Assembly: GCA_026986885.1 (NCBI GenBank)
Contig: JALSNT010000209.1
Location: forward strand, 1 to 13,242
Direction: 5' to 3'
DNA: 13,242 bases
Origin: Desulfobulbaceae bacterium
Lineage (GTDB): Bacteria > Desulfobacterota > Desulfobulbia > Desulfobulbales > Desulfobulbaceae
The notes beneath the pieces are model-generated. The model did not search any database. It worked only from the letters and a program-made list of their open reading frames with translations, and was not told where the DNA came from. Positions 7,117 through 13,242 of the stretch are shown here, one piece after another. Numbering within the stretch: the stretch's first letter is position 1; every line of letters starts with the position of its first letter. The translations under genes and the position numbers were made by a program.

Positions 7117-7977
7117 TTGGAAAGCCTGGTAACCAACCTGCTTAACGGCCTCAGCTGGGGGATGTTGCTCTTTTTGATTTCAGTGGGGCTGACAACTGTT
7201 TTCGGCGTCCTTGGAATATTGAATTTTGCCCATGGCTCCTTTTTCATGCTGGGGGCCTATCTCTGCATGCAGGTCATGCACGTGGTGCCATCCTTCTGGC
7301 TGGGAATACTGATCGGTCCGTTGGCGGTTGCCCTGCTGGGTATTGTTATCGAAAAATTCCTGCTGCGCCGAGTGTATGATAGAGATGTTTCTTTCCAGCT
7401 ACTGCTGACCTTCGCCATCCTCCTGGTTCTGGATGACGCAGTCAGAATTATCTGGGGTGCCGGCTACCACGTGGTTGACGCCCCGAAAATTCTTGCCGGT
7501 ACCATCCCGCTTTTCAGCCATTCCTATCCCGTCTATCGAATTTTCCTCATCATCATCGGGCCGCTGATCGGTATTGCCCTTTGGAGTTTTTTTCATTTCA
7601 CCCGCTGGGGTAGAATCATCCGGGCGGCAGCCGTCGACCGGGAAATGGCCGAGGGAATCGGCATTCGGGTGCCTTTACTGTTCACCGCGGTATTCGCTTT
7701 CGGCTCCTGGCTGGCCGCCCTTGGCGGGGCGCTGGCTGCCCCGCACCAGAGCGTCGCCCCTTCCATGGGAGAAAGTATTATCATTGAAAGCTTTATCGTC
7801 GTGGTCATCGGCGGCATGGGCAGCTTCCCCGGCGCTTTTGTCGGCGCCCTGCTCCTTGGCCTGCTGGAATCGTTCGGCACCGTTTTTGCCGGCCGGGCCC
7901 AGATGGCCCTGCCCTACATTCTCCTGGCCCTGGTGCTGCTGATCAGGCCCCGGGGCTTTTTCGGACGGGAGGCATAA
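7117..7977 (+). CDS. livH: Branched-chain-amino-acid-type ABC transporter permease (LivH-like)
   Basis: The 286-residue, highly hydrophobic protein has about eight membrane segments and hallmark LivH features: an N-terminal NGLSWGMLLFLISVGLTTVF segment, then GILNFAHGSFFMLGAY, and near the C-terminus VVIGGMGSFPGAFVGALLLG. It forms the inner-membrane channel with LivM. The start is TTG at 7117: GGAG (7106-7109) is seven bases upstream, the protein then begins MESLVTNLLNG as in the family, and the ATG at 7104 is out of frame. A TTG start together with the preceding palindrome suggests lower translation than the binding protein. The symbol is by family; the substrate could differ from leucine, isoleucine and valine. 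Confidence 0.92.
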   Translation: MESLVTNLLNGLSWGMLLFLISVGLTTVFGVLGILNFAHGSFFMLGAYLCMQVMHVVPSFWLGILIGPLAVALLGIVIEKFLLRRVYDRDVSFQLLLTFAILLVLDDAVRIIWGAGYHVVDAPKILAGTIPLFSHSYPVYRIFLIIIGPLIGIALWSFFHFTRWGRIIRAAAVDREMAEGIGIRVPLLFTAVFAFGSWLAALGGALAAPHQSVAPSMGESIIIESFIVVVIGGMGSFPGAFVGALLLGLLESFGTVFAGRAQMALPYILLALVLLIRPRGFFGREA

Positions 7978-7980
7978 GCG

Positions 7981-8934
7981 ATGAAAAATCATTCCGGCCG
8001 GCCGAAAACCGTCATTTTTTTCATCTTTCTGATCGGATTTCTCATTGGCTGCCCTTTTTTCCTGCCGACCTACTGGACTTTTATTTTCGGGGAAATCCTG
8101 ATCATGGCCCTGTTCGCCATGAGCTTCAACCTGCTGCTGGGCTACAGCGGCCTGTTGTCTTTCGGCCAGGCCGGATTTTTCGGGGTTGGCGCCTACGTTG
8201 TCGCCCTTTTGATTCTCAAAGGCTGGCAGTCCCTGACCCTGATCATGTTAGCCGGTACCATCAGCGCCGCCCTGGCGGCGGCAGTTATCGGCTATCTCTG
8301 TGTCCGCCGGGATGAAATATATTTTGCCATGATTACTCTGGGTTTCGGCATGATGCTGTTTACCATCGCCCACAACTGGATTGAATTGACCGGCGGCAGC
8401 GACGGTCTGCCACTGGCAGTTATCCCGGCGTTGAAACTGCCCGGCTTCGAACTCTCGCTTTTTGATCCCCGCATCATGTATCTTTTCATTCTTTTTGTTG
8501 TTCTTGCCGGTATATTTTTCCTCTGGCGCCTGGTCCGCTCCCCCTTCGGCCTGATCCTGACCGCAGCCAGGGAAAACAAGGAGCGCCTGGCTTTTGTCGG
8601 CGCTGATGTTCGTCTTGTCCGGCTGACGGCATTCACCATCGCCGGCGGCCTGGCCGGCCTTTCCGGAGCCCTTTTCTGTCTTTTCAACAGCATGGCAACT
8701 CCCGGCTTCATGCACTGGAGCTACTCGGCACGACCGATTTTGATGACCATTTTAGGAGGCTCCGGGGTTTTTCTCGGCCCGGCATTCGGGGCGGTGGTTT
8801 TCTTCCTGCTGGAACAGGTCATCACCAACGTAACTGATAACTGGATGATTTTCCTGGGCGCCATCCTGATTCCGGTGGTAATTTTTTTCCCCCAGGGAAT
8901 CCTGGGAACACTGGTCAAACATTTCGACCGATAA
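7981..8934 (+). CDS. livM: Branched-chain-amino-acid-type ABC transporter permease (LivM-like)
   Basis: The 317-residue membrane protein has about nine to ten hydrophobic segments and the LivM pattern: MALFAMSFNLLLGYSGLLSF followed by GQAGFFGVGAYVVALL near the N-terminus. The EAA-like coupling region RSPFGLILTAARENKERL lies about residues 187-204, where the protein contacts the ATPases. ILGGSGVFLGPAFGAVVF follows towards the C-terminus. It starts 3 bp after the livH stop, and GGGAGG in the livH tail acts as ribosome-binding site, implying translational coupling. Length and topology are normal and nothing is missing. Confidence 0.92.
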   Translation: MKNHSGRPKTVIFFIFLIGFLIGCPFFLPTYWTFIFGEILIMALFAMSFNLLLGYSGLLSFGQAGFFGVGAYVVALLILKGWQSLTLIMLAGTISAALAAAVIGYLCVRRDEIYFAMITLGFGMMLFTIAHNWIELTGGSDGLPLAVIPALKLPGFELSLFDPRIMYLFILFVVLAGIFFLWRLVRSPFGLILTAARENKERLAFVGADVRLVRLTAFTIAGGLAGLSGALFCLFNSMATPGFMHWSYSARPILMTILGGSGVFLGPAFGAVVFFLLEQVITNVTDNWMIFLGAILIPVVIFFPQGILGTLVKHFDR

Positions 8935-8951
8935 CGGGAGGATGACAGGAA

Positions 8952-9719
8952 ATGACCGATGTTCCGATTCTGAAAATTGAACACCTGGGCCACTCGTACG
9001 GCAAGTTTCAGGTTATTGATGATATTTCCCTCGCCATTCCCCCTGGAGAATTGACCGCCCTGATCGGACCGAACGGGGCCGGAAAAACTACTTTCTACAA
9101 TGTGGTTTCCGGCCGTTTTCCTCCCCGCCGGGGCAAGGTTTTTTTTGCCGGCCGGGAAATAACCGGCAAACCAGCCCATAAAATTGTTTCCCTGGGCCTG
9201 CTCCGTTCCTTCCAGATCACCAATATTTTTCCAGAACTGAGCGTCCGGGAAAATGTGCTGATCCCCCTGCTGCTTCAACAGCGGCGGGGCTATACCTTTC
9301 TCCGCCCGCTGAAAAAAGAAAAAGATCTTTACCGGAAAGCCGATGATGTTTTGAGTAAAATCGGCATTCTTGACGCCGCTGACCAACCGGCCGGGGAACT
9401 GGCCTACGGCGACAAACGCCTGGTGGAGATGGCCATTGTCCTGGCCCGCAGGCCCAAACTGGTCCTCCTGGATGAGCCGACAGCGGGGATGAACCCGGAG
9501 GAAACTGAAAGAATGATCCGGTTGATCAAGGAACTGGCTGAACGTTTCGGCACTACTTTTTTTCTCACTGAACACGATATGAAAGTTGTTTTTTCGATTG
9601 CCAAACGGATTTTTGTCCTTTACCAAGGGGGGCTGCTGGCCACCGGCACCCCGGAGGAAATCCGTGCCAATCCCCAGGTCAGGGAAGCATATCTGGGAGG
9701 AGGAACCATCCAATGCTGA
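8952..9719 (+). CDS. livG: Liv-type ABC transporter ATPase (LivG-like)
   Basis: The 255-residue cytosolic ATPase has Walker A GPNGAGKTT (39-47), Q-loop Q88 (LRSFQITNIFPELSV), signature LAYGDKRLVEMA (150-161), Walker B LVLLDEP (170-176) and switch histidine H208 (LTEHDM). The ending TGTPEEIRANPQVREAYLGG is typical of LivG. It energises transport together with LivF. The signature begins LAYGD rather than LSGGQ, which is within the range of this family (LSYG is common). It lies 17 bp after livM, and its last bases overlap livF. Confidence 0.93.
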   Translation: MTDVPILKIEHLGHSYGKFQVIDDISLAIPPGELTALIGPNGAGKTTFYNVVSGRFPPRRGKVFFAGREITGKPAHKIVSLGLLRSFQITNIFPELSVRENVLIPLLLQQRRGYTFLRPLKKEKDLYRKADDVLSKIGILDAADQPAGELAYGDKRLVEMAIVLARRPKLVLLDEPTAGMNPEETERMIRLIKELAERFGTTFFLTEHDMKVVFSIAKRIFVLYQGGLLATGTPEEIRANPQVREAYLGGGTIQC

Positions 9720-10411
9720 ACCTTGATGATATTCATGTCTACTACGGTGACAGCTACATCCTCCAGGGCATCAGCCTGCATGTCGGTCAAAGTGAGATTG
9801 TCGCCCTGCTGGGTCGCAACGGGGCCGGAAAAACCACCACCATGCGCAGTATTGCCGGTTATAATCCTCCGGCCAGGGGAACCATTCACTTCCAGCAAAT
9901 CCTGATCAGCGGCCGGCCGGTGTACGCCAATATTCGTTCTGGAATTGGTTATGTACCGGAAGAAAGGCGCATTTTTCCCAACCTGACCGTGGAAGAAAAC
10001 CTTGAAGTGGCGACCCGGCCGCCGCGACCCGGCCAACAGCCATGGGATTTAGCCCGCCTTTTCTCCACCTTTCCGCTGCTCACCAGGCTGCGCCATCACC
10101 GGGGGGGTGAATTGAGCGGCGGCGAACAGCAAATGCTGGCTATTGCCCGGGCTCTGGCCGGTAATCCCCGGCTCCTGCTCCTGGATGAGCCCTGTGAAGG
10201 CCTGGCCCCGGTCATTGTCGGGTCACTGGGAGAAGTAATAGCCAAACTGAAAAGCGACATGCCGATTCTAATGTCAGAGCAAAATGCCCATTTCGCTCTG
10301 GGCATTGCCGACCGGGCCTATGTCATCGACAAGGGGCTTATCCGCCACCAGGGCAGCAGCTGTGAAATCAGCAGCAACAAAGAGGTGCAGAGTCGCTACC
10401 TGGCAGTGTAA
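9713..10411 (+). CDS. livF: Liv-type ABC transporter ATPase (LivF-like)
   Basis: The 232-residue ATPase has Walker A GRNGAGKTT (34-42), the family segment GIGYVPEERRIFPNLTVEENL (77-97), signature LSGGEQQ (134-140), Walker B LLLLDEP (154-160) and ILMSEQN (185-191) where other ABC ATPases carry the H-loop; LivF proteins typically have EQN there. The D-loop region reads CEGLAP, with Cys where Ser is usual. Its ATG overlaps the livG stop by 7 bp, a sign of translational coupling. It is the last gene of the cluster. I see no clear intrinsic terminator within 100 bp after it. Confidence 0.93.
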   Translation: MLNLDDIHVYYGDSYILQGISLHVGQSEIVALLGRNGAGKTTTMRSIAGYNPPARGTIHFQQILISGRPVYANIRSGIGYVPEERRIFPNLTVEENLEVATRPPRPGQQPWDLARLFSTFPLLTRLRHHRGGELSGGEQQMLAIARALAGNPRLLLLDEPCEGLAPVIVGSLGEVIAKLKSDMPILMSEQNAHFALGIADRAYVIDKGLIRHQGSSCEISSNKEVQSRYLAV

Positions 10412-10498
10412 TAATCCCATTAATACAATTACCTCTGACCAACATGCCGGTAGCTGGTGATAAGTAATCGTTTTCATAGCGTAGTAAATATAAGGGGC

Positions 10499-10686
10499 CT
10501 ATTCCTTGAAATCCTGCTCCAGGAGCATGGGATACGATTTTTCAAAAAGCAATGCACATGCCTCCATGTTCTTTTTTCCCCGTCAGAGGTAAGGGAACGG
10601 GTGTCTTCCTGAAAGCCCTGGAAGCTGTAGTAAGAATGTAGCCGTACCAGGAAGGTGGTTTGCCCCGGCAAGGTAGCCGAGGCGGT
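10499..10686 (-). pseudogene. Possible frameshifted remnant of an unknown small gene
   Basis: One leftward frame, open from 10686, reads ...TTFLVRLHSYYSFQGFQ..., and another ends with MEACALLFEKSYPMLLEQDF (then KE and stop TAG at 10501-10499). The two could be joined by a one-base shift in the A-run near 10570-10577, giving about 60 residues. Neither half alone has a convincing start and ribosome-binding site. The composition looks protein-like but I do not recognise a family. It may equally be chance open frame. Confidence 0.22.
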
Positions 10687-10789
10687 TTACTTTATGGCGT
10701 TATATTCTTTACTGATTCGGTTTTTCCTATTAATATCAAGCGATATATTCGCGGATTACGGGTTGGCATGATAGGTTAATCAAGCAATC

Positions 10790-10805
10790 TGTTTTCGAGA
10801 AAACA
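10790..10805. promoter_or_regulatory. Short palindrome upstream of the lipoprotein gene
   Basis: TGTTTTC-GA-GAAAACA is a perfect 7-bp-arm palindrome ending 19 bp before the GTG start. Its position fits an operator or a small leader hairpin. No regulator is known for it. Confidence 0.3.
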
Positions 10806-10824
10806 AGAAAATGGAGGTAAGGTA

Positions 10825-11286
10825 GTGAAGAAATTTACATTGGTTATGGTTGGCCTGTTGGTATTGTTCCTTTCCGGCTGCAGCACTGATGAGGCAAAAA
10901 AAGCGGCTGACAAAACCAAAGAGGCTGCAGGCGCAGCCGTGCAGACAACAAAGGATGCTGCCCATGGTGCGGTTGAGGCCTCCCAGGAAGGCGTTCAGAA
11001 GACAAAACAAGCCGCACACGAGGCTATGGAGGCGGCAAAGGCTGCGACTATGGGTGCGGTGGAAGAGGCCAAGGCTGCCGCCCATGATGCTGCTGAGGCG
11101 ACGGAAAAGATGACTGAGCAGGCGAAAGAGGCCGCTGGTGAGGCCGTCGAGTCGTCAAAGACTGCGGCTTCGGAAATGGCTGATAAGGCGATGCATGCCG
11201 GTAAGAAGGTTGTTCATGATGCTGCTGAGGCAACGGAGCATGCGGCTCAGAGTGTTAAGGAAAAGGCCATGGAGGCCAAAAAGTAA
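10825..11286 (+). CDS. Small lipoprotein made of 11-residue LEA-like repeats
   Basis: The 153-residue protein starts at GTG, with GGAGG (10813-10817) seven bases upstream. The N-terminus is a lipoprotein signal: MKKFTLVMVGLLVLF then lipobox LSGC, placing the lipidated Cys at about residue 19. From about residue 27 to the end the chain is Ala/Lys/Glu-rich and falls into near-perfect 11-residue units, such as AADKTKEAAGA, AVQTTKDAAHG, AKAAAHDAAEA and TEKMTEQAKEA, about eleven of them plus a tail. The 11-mer period is characteristic of group 3 LEA proteins and related apolipoprotein-like helices that bind membranes or protect against drying. A 23-bp DNA repeat (11083-11105 and 11215-11237, one mismatch) lies exactly 132 bp, or four units, apart, showing growth by internal duplication. 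Envelope stress or membrane binding is inference. Confidence 0.8.
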   Translation: MKKFTLVMVGLLVLFLSGCSTDEAKKAADKTKEAAGAAVQTTKDAAHGAVEASQEGVQKTKQAAHEAMEAAKAATMGAVEEAKAAAHDAAEATEKMTEQAKEAAGEAVESSKTAASEMADKAMHAGKKVVHDAAEATEHAAQSVKEKAMEAKK

Positions 11287-11431
11287 TTTTTTTGTTTCCT
11301 GATGGATAAACTGCCATACTTCGGCAGCACAACAAACTATGAAACAGAGAGTATAAGAGTAGGCAACAACAGTTATGTACGCCGCAGGCGGAAAATAGAC
11401 TGCCGCCATACTTCTGTTCTCTGTTACGGAT

Positions 11432-11473
11432 AAATACCCGTCAATGCAATGATCATTGACGGGTATTTTTTTT
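11432..11473 (+). terminator. Strong intrinsic terminator
   Basis: AAATACCCGTCAATG (11432-11446) pairs perfectly with CATTGACGGGTATTT (11454-11468), a 15-bp stem with a 7-nt loop, followed by a run of eight T in total. It ends the lipoprotein transcript about 150 bases after the stop. The 3' untranslated part (11287-11431) has a small hairpin (CTGCC-ATACTTC-GGCAG, 11311-11327) and could hold a 3'-derived small RNA. The near-symmetric A-run on the left arm may allow weaker action in the other direction. Confidence 0.9.
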
Positions 11474-11814
11474 GCCTGCTCGTCAGCGACACATTATTTA
11501 CTTTTATGTAATTTCTGCTTTTTTATATGTACATTATTGTTTGATTATTGACAGGTTATCCGTGTATTTTGGTTGAGCTGTTTCATTTGTTTTTTTCTTT
11601 CCTCCTGTTGTATCGCCTTTGTTCGTGTATTTCCATGTATTTCAATTTTGTGGCATATAATTTGATACTATAGGCATGGTAAAGGCGGGCATTTTGTTGA
11701 TTAAATTGTGCTCCGTGGCCGTGACGGTAGCTTTTTTCAGGATAACCGGGTCGCGGATTATACTTTGACGGCAGTATTGCCTGAAAGAAAAAAACAATAG
11801 AACAGGAGAGAGAA
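11474..11814. other. 341-bp AT-rich gap upstream of the outer-membrane protein gene
   Basis: No gene is seen; the leftward frame here is T-rich leader read backwards. TATAAT (11656-11661) is a perfect -10 box but has only a poor -35 at 17 bp (CCATGT). A second candidate, TATACT, lies at 11759-11764. Transcription of the next gene most likely starts from one of these, with a leader of roughly 45-150 bases. Confidence 0.35.
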
Positions 11815-12618
11815 ATGGAAAGAAGGAAAAATGTGCTGGCCGGAGTACTGGCAGGATCTATCATTGGCGTGTCCCTGCTGGTGAGTCCTGTTATGGTTAT
11901 GGGCGAGGAGTCTAATGCGCCGACAGCTGATATTACCATCGGGATGTATTCCAAATATGTCTGGCGTGGATATGAACTCAGCAAGGACAGCCTGGTCATC
12001 CAGCCATCGGTGACCGTTGGCTACCGGGGCTTTGCTTTCAATCTCTGGGGAAACCTTGACACTGATCAGGCAACTCCCCTGTATGATGAGGACGGTAATA
12101 ACTGGAATGAGACGGACATGACCCTGTCGTATGACGGTTCGTACGGGATGTTGGGTTATACGGTCGGCTATATTTATTATGCCCTTGAAGGCATAGACGA
12201 TACCCAGGAAATCTATGGCGGACTCAGTGTTGATGTCATCGGCGCTCCCACCCTGACCGTCTATCGGGATATTGCCTCGGCACCGGGTTGGTATATTACA
12301 CTTGCGGTTTCCCATTCCTTTGATCTGATGGATGACCTTGCCCTGAACCTCGGCGCCAAGGTCAGCTATCTTGCCGTTGATGATGCGTCCACCCTGGCGG
12401 ATCCAAATGATGCCACCTCTTCATACAGTGATTTTCATGACGGGGTTCTCTCCCTGAGCATGAGTTACACGGTGACCGATAATCTCGTTATAACCCCTGA
12501 GCTTTATTACTCTTTTGCCCTTGGCGGTGATGCCCGGGATGTTCTGGAGGATGCAAACGCCGATGGCGATGATTCCATCTTCGTATATGGCGGTATTTCG
12601 GCGAGTTTTTCATTTTAA
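11815..12618 (+). CDS. Outer-membrane beta-barrel protein (TorF-like putative porin)
   Basis: The 267-residue precursor has a signal peptide (MERRK, hydrophobic to about 28, likely cleavage after VMG at residue 30). The mature part consists of alternating polar and aromatic strands and ends ISASFSF, with the C-terminal Phe typical of Bam-inserted barrels. The segment IGMYSKYVWRGYELSKDSLVIQPS (42-65) resembles the start of the TorF/Gcw_chp putative porin family. Acidic loops (DEDGNN, DPNDATSS, DANADGDD) may be extracellular and could bind divalent cations. AGGAG (11804-11808) is six bases before the ATG. It is alone in its unit, after a strong terminator. The transported substrate is unknown. 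Confidence 0.68.
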   Translation: MERRKNVLAGVLAGSIIGVSLLVSPVMVMGEESNAPTADITIGMYSKYVWRGYELSKDSLVIQPSVTVGYRGFAFNLWGNLDTDQATPLYDEDGNNWNETDMTLSYDGSYGMLGYTVGYIYYALEGIDDTQEIYGGLSVDVIGAPTLTVYRDIASAPGWYITLAVSHSFDLMDDLALNLGAKVSYLAVDDASTLADPNDATSSYSDFHDGVLSLSMSYTVTDNLVITPELYYSFALGGDARDVLEDANADGDDSIFVYGGISASFSF

Positions 12619-12659
12619 AAACCTCTATCGGTCCGAATAAGCCTGTTGCAACAAACAGT

Positions 12660-12685
12660 GAACCCAGCCTCACGCGGTTGGGTTC
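12660..12685 (+). terminator. Hairpin after the outer-membrane protein gene, possible weak terminator
   Basis: GAACCCAGCC (12660-12669) pairs with GGTTGGGTTC (12676-12685) around loop TCACGC, with one G-T wobble. It starts 42 bases after the stop but is followed by C-rich sequence rather than a T-run, so it may only protect the message 3' end. The rest of the gap to 12883 shows nothing clear. Confidence 0.4.
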
Positions 12686-12883
12686 CGCCCCCTCCCGTAA
12701 ACGCGGCTGCCGGTGGATTTGATCAGCATAAATTCATGGGCAGTCGTCATCTTTTTTGGTAGAAGTTAACCGGCAGTTATCTTCGCTTGGTCAAACGGAT
12801 TTCTCTTGGGACAGGGCGGCAAAAAATAAGCGCACTGTTTCATGTTTTTTTGAGTCTGTTAACCTTTTCTCTCCGGGACCATC

Positions 12884-13242
12884 ATGAGTATTTTGCAGAG
12901 CAAATCGATTTTTTCCGCCATGCTGCAGGATGGCCCATTTGCGGTTGGTGATATGCCGCCCCTTACCCGCCCCTTTTCCCGTTCGACAAAAGAGTGGGTT
13001 CGAGCAATTCGGGGCGACCACCTCATGAAAACCAAGTACCGGGCGGTTCGCAATCAGATTTTCGATTTTTTAGGCGTTACTGCATTTGATGAAATTTCGT
13101 CTCTTCTAAACAGTCGGGAATTTCGTTGTCAAACCTCCGGGCGAACGCATCGGCTGCTGGGGAATATGTTTGGTATAGAGGCTCAGGAAGAGCTGATTGA
13201 TCGCCATCTGCATGATTATGCCCGTACGGCCGATGATGTTAT
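12884..13242 (+). CDS. Unrecognised protein, N-terminal part, runs off the window end
   Basis: An open frame from ATG 12884 has 119 codons and no stop before the window edge. A weak CGGGA lies about eight bases upstream. There is no signal peptide or membrane segment in the visible part, so the protein is probably cytosolic. It has mixed composition with several charged helices: TKEWVRAIRGDHLMKTKYRAVRNQIFDFLGV (35-65), FDEISSLLNSREF (68-80) and EAQEELIDRHLHDYARTADD (99-118). I do not recognise a family. Gap of 265 bp to the upstream gene and no visible link to it. It is probably real, given length, absence of stops and protein-like codon use. Confidence 0.55.
   Translation, partial: MSILQSKSIFSAMLQDGPFAVGDMPPLTRPFSRSTKEWVRAIRGDHLMKTKYRAVRNQIFDFLGVTAFDEISSLLNSREFRCQTSGRTHRLLGNMFGIEAQEELIDRHLHDYARTADDV

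Larger units (their letters stand above)
10412..10824. other. 413-bp intergenic region after livF
   Basis: It holds no intact gene that I can support. On the minus strand there is a possible frameshifted remnant (10499-10686). The 10700-10800 stretch is AT-rich and probably contains the promoter of the lipoprotein gene, but no good -35/-10 pair was found. A short palindrome lies at 10790-10805. No strong terminator for the transporter operon was seen. Confidence 0.4.

Noticed and set aside
8721..9713. Leftward 330-codon ORF opposite livM/livG
   Set aside because: It is antisense to two genes with all ABC motifs; its own translation is low-complexity and Gln/Phe-rich without domain features.
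11651..11666. Sigma54 promoter (TGGCATATAATTTGAT)
   Set aside because: GG and the downstream dinucleotide have about the right spacing, but the -12 GC is GA and the TTGC box is absent, so a sigma70 -10 box is at least as likely.
12791..13021. Leftward ORF of 76 codons near the window end
   Set aside because: It overlaps the longer rightward open frame from 12884 and has no start signals or recognisable features.

Overview
The window looks like chromosomal DNA of an anaerobic, Gram-negative, Desulfobacterota-like (deltaproteobacterial) bacterium. This is an inference from a tungsten-type aldehyde oxidoreductase, a complete branched-chain-amino-acid-type (Liv) ABC importer, a lipoprotein, an outer-membrane barrel protein, and the general codon and GC character. 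No taxonomic marker is present.

Left part (1-2742), accessory DNA. The first 125 bases are five tandem 25-bp repeats that look like the multi-repeat end of an insertion sequence (IS21-like at best). They interrupt a leftward AAA ATPase gene just after its Walker A motif. A second, intact ATPase of the same general type (AAA_14 + DUF4143) runs rightward from 439. Both ATPase promoters carry strong palindromes. Next comes a leftward tyrosine recombinase (1595-2590). Directly upstream of it lies the 3' part of a tRNA-Arg(CCT) gene without its 5' half (2694-2742), followed by the tRNA's own terminator. This is the signature of an attR: an integrative element ends at about 2742 and extends left out of the window, where the rebuilt tRNA should lie.

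Middle part (2743-10411), host-side DNA. After about 560 bases with no convincing gene comes a compact, same-strand cluster: an XRE-cupin regulator, an aldehyde:ferredoxin oxidoreductase (AOR) family enzyme, a secreted solute-binding protein, two Liv-type permeases and two Liv-type ATPases. Spacing is tight (32, 85, 85, 3, 17 and -7 bp), and a 29-bp palindrome separates the binding-protein gene from the permeases. The simplest reading is import of an organic or amino-acid-like substrate coupled to a tungsten enzyme acting on the derived aldehyde or acid, under control of the cupin regulator.

Right part (10412-13242), envelope genes. A gap with a possible frameshifted gene remnant precedes a small lipoprotein built almost wholly of 11-residue repeats (LEA/apolipoprotein-like). 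After a strong terminator comes an outer-membrane beta-barrel protein. The window ends inside an unrecognised gene (12884 onward).

No CRISPR array, rRNA or complete tRNA was seen. The points most worth a second look are the palindrome-controlled ATPase pair, the IS-end repeats, the AOR/Liv cluster and the 11-mer lipoprotein.
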